From an uncultured Leptolyngbya sp. (lineage in GTDB: Bacteria; Cyanobacteriota; Cyanobacteriia; Phormidesmidales; Phormidesmidaceae), in NCBI GenBank assembly GCA_937899365.1, contig CALBPH010000679.1:1-5923 (forward strand): a stretch of DNA of 5,923 nucleotides. Reading direction: 5' to 3'. The notes beneath the pieces were generated by a model, which searched no databases, had not been told where the DNA came from, and saw only the letters and a list, made by a program, of their open reading frames with translations. The translations under genes were made by a program, and so were the position numbers. Shown here one piece after another: positions 5,409 through 5,923 of the stretch (position 1 is the stretch's first letter; every line of letters starts with the position of its first letter).

Positions 5409-5923
5409 ATGGGTGATAGCGTTTTAGAATTTGTCGATGTCTCTCTACGAGCCGGGGTGGGTATTGGCCTGCTATTGGATCGGGTATCGTTTGCGATCGC
5501 ACCCAAAACCCGTCTAGCCATTGTCGGACCGTCTGGGGCGGGCAAAACCTCATTGTTGCGGCTGATGAACCGGCTGAGCGAGCCCACTAGCGGTCATATC
5601 ACCTATCGACAGCAGCCCCTCTCCCAGTATCCGGTGGCGACCCTACGGCGGCAGATTGGCCTGGTTATGCAGGATAGTAAGCTGCTGGGGCAGTCCGTGG
5701 AGGATGCCCTCTGCTATCCGGCGCGCTTGCAAAAGCTAGATCCTGCTAAGGCCAGACGTGCCCTACAGCCCTGGTTAGAGCAATTAAAGATTCCCCAGGA
5801 CTGGCTTGGACGACAGGAGCTGGACCTATCCATGGGGCAGCGTCAGCGAGTTGCGATCGCACGGACCCTAATAACCCAGCTAGATATTCTGCTGCTCGAT
5901 GAACCCACTTCGGCCCAGGACAT
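5409..5923 (+). CDS. ABC transporter ATP-binding protein, FetA/YbbL-like (partial)
   Basis: This is the nucleotide-binding subunit of an ABC transporter. The first 171 codons are present and the rest runs off the window. Motifs in order are Walker A 'GPSGAGKTS' (residues 40-48), Q-loop Gln88 in 'VMQDSKLLGQSVEDAL', signature 'LSMGQRQRVAIAR' (140-152), Walker B 'ILLLDEP' (160-166) and the start of the D-loop 'SAQD' (168-171). The signature has Met where LSGGQ has Gly. The 'SVEDALCYPARLQ' and 'WLEQLKIP' segments line up with E. coli FetA (YbbL), an iron-export ATPase that pairs with permease FetB, so that is the favoured subfamily. A FetB-like permease would be expected just downstream but is not visible. 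TAA immediately precedes the ATG in frame, so this is the furthest upstream possible start. There is no Shine-Dalgarno, and the gene contains both HIP1 sites. Confidence 0.9.
   Translation, partial: MGDSVLEFVDVSLRAGVGIGLLLDRVSFAIAPKTRLAIVGPSGAGKTSLLRLMNRLSEPTSGHITYRQQPLSQYPVATLRRQIGLVMQDSKLLGQSVEDALCYPARLQKLDPAKARRALQPWLEQLKIPQDWLGRQELDLSMGQRQRVAIARTLITQLDILLLDEPTSAQD
5493..5500. repeat. HIP1 octamer GCGATCGC
   Basis: This is an exact copy of the highly iterated palindrome typical of many cyanobacterial genomes. It lies inside the ABC ATPase gene in the extended context TTGCGATCGCA. Confidence 0.9.
5853..5860. repeat. HIP1 octamer GCGATCGC
   Basis: This is a second exact HIP1 copy in the same extended TTGCGATCGCA context. 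It encodes part of the signature-following 'VAIAR' segment of the ABC ATPase. Confidence 0.9.

Overview
The window looks like chromosomal DNA from a cyanobacterium, probably a filamentous Leptolyngbya-like or related lineage (the lineage is a guess). The evidence is two copies of the HIP1 octamer GCGATCGC near the right end, a DUF1830 protein (a family I know only from cyanobacteria), a cyanobacterial-type B12-binding radical SAM protein, and mostly Shine-Dalgarno-free starts. Four of the starts sit in a ccATGg context. I see no insertion sequence, phage gene, CRISPR array, tRNA or rRNA.

Left half (1-3461), all genes on the minus strand. Positions 1-846 hold the N-terminal part of a family-5 (peptide/nickel type) ABC transporter substrate-binding lipoprotein that runs off the window. 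A 340-base gap follows. It contains a strong plus-strand intrinsic terminator with no gene in front of it, and a long hairpin whose wobble pairs show it is built for minus-strand RNA. Positions 1187-1528 encode a small, very low-complexity charged protein. Positions 1621-3201 hold one long B12-binding/radical SAM gene split by a single in-frame TAG at codon 162, with the rest of the frame fully open. Upstream of it, 3300-3461 is a previously uncalled 53-codon candidate gene for a single-span membrane peptide.

Right half (3787-5923), all genes on the plus strand and divergent from the left half. It contains a DUF1830 protein, a four-helix membrane protein (probably DUF4079), a three-helix membrane protein with a soluble middle domain, and the first 171 codons of an ABC ATPase that resembles FetA/YbbL. 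A strand-specific hairpin separates the first two. The last two are 35 bases apart and are probably one transcription unit.

I do not see an obvious new defence or mobile system. The points most worth checking are the amber codon in the radical SAM gene, the small membrane ORF next to it, the orphan terminator, and the two hairpins whose G-U pairs reveal which strand is transcribed.
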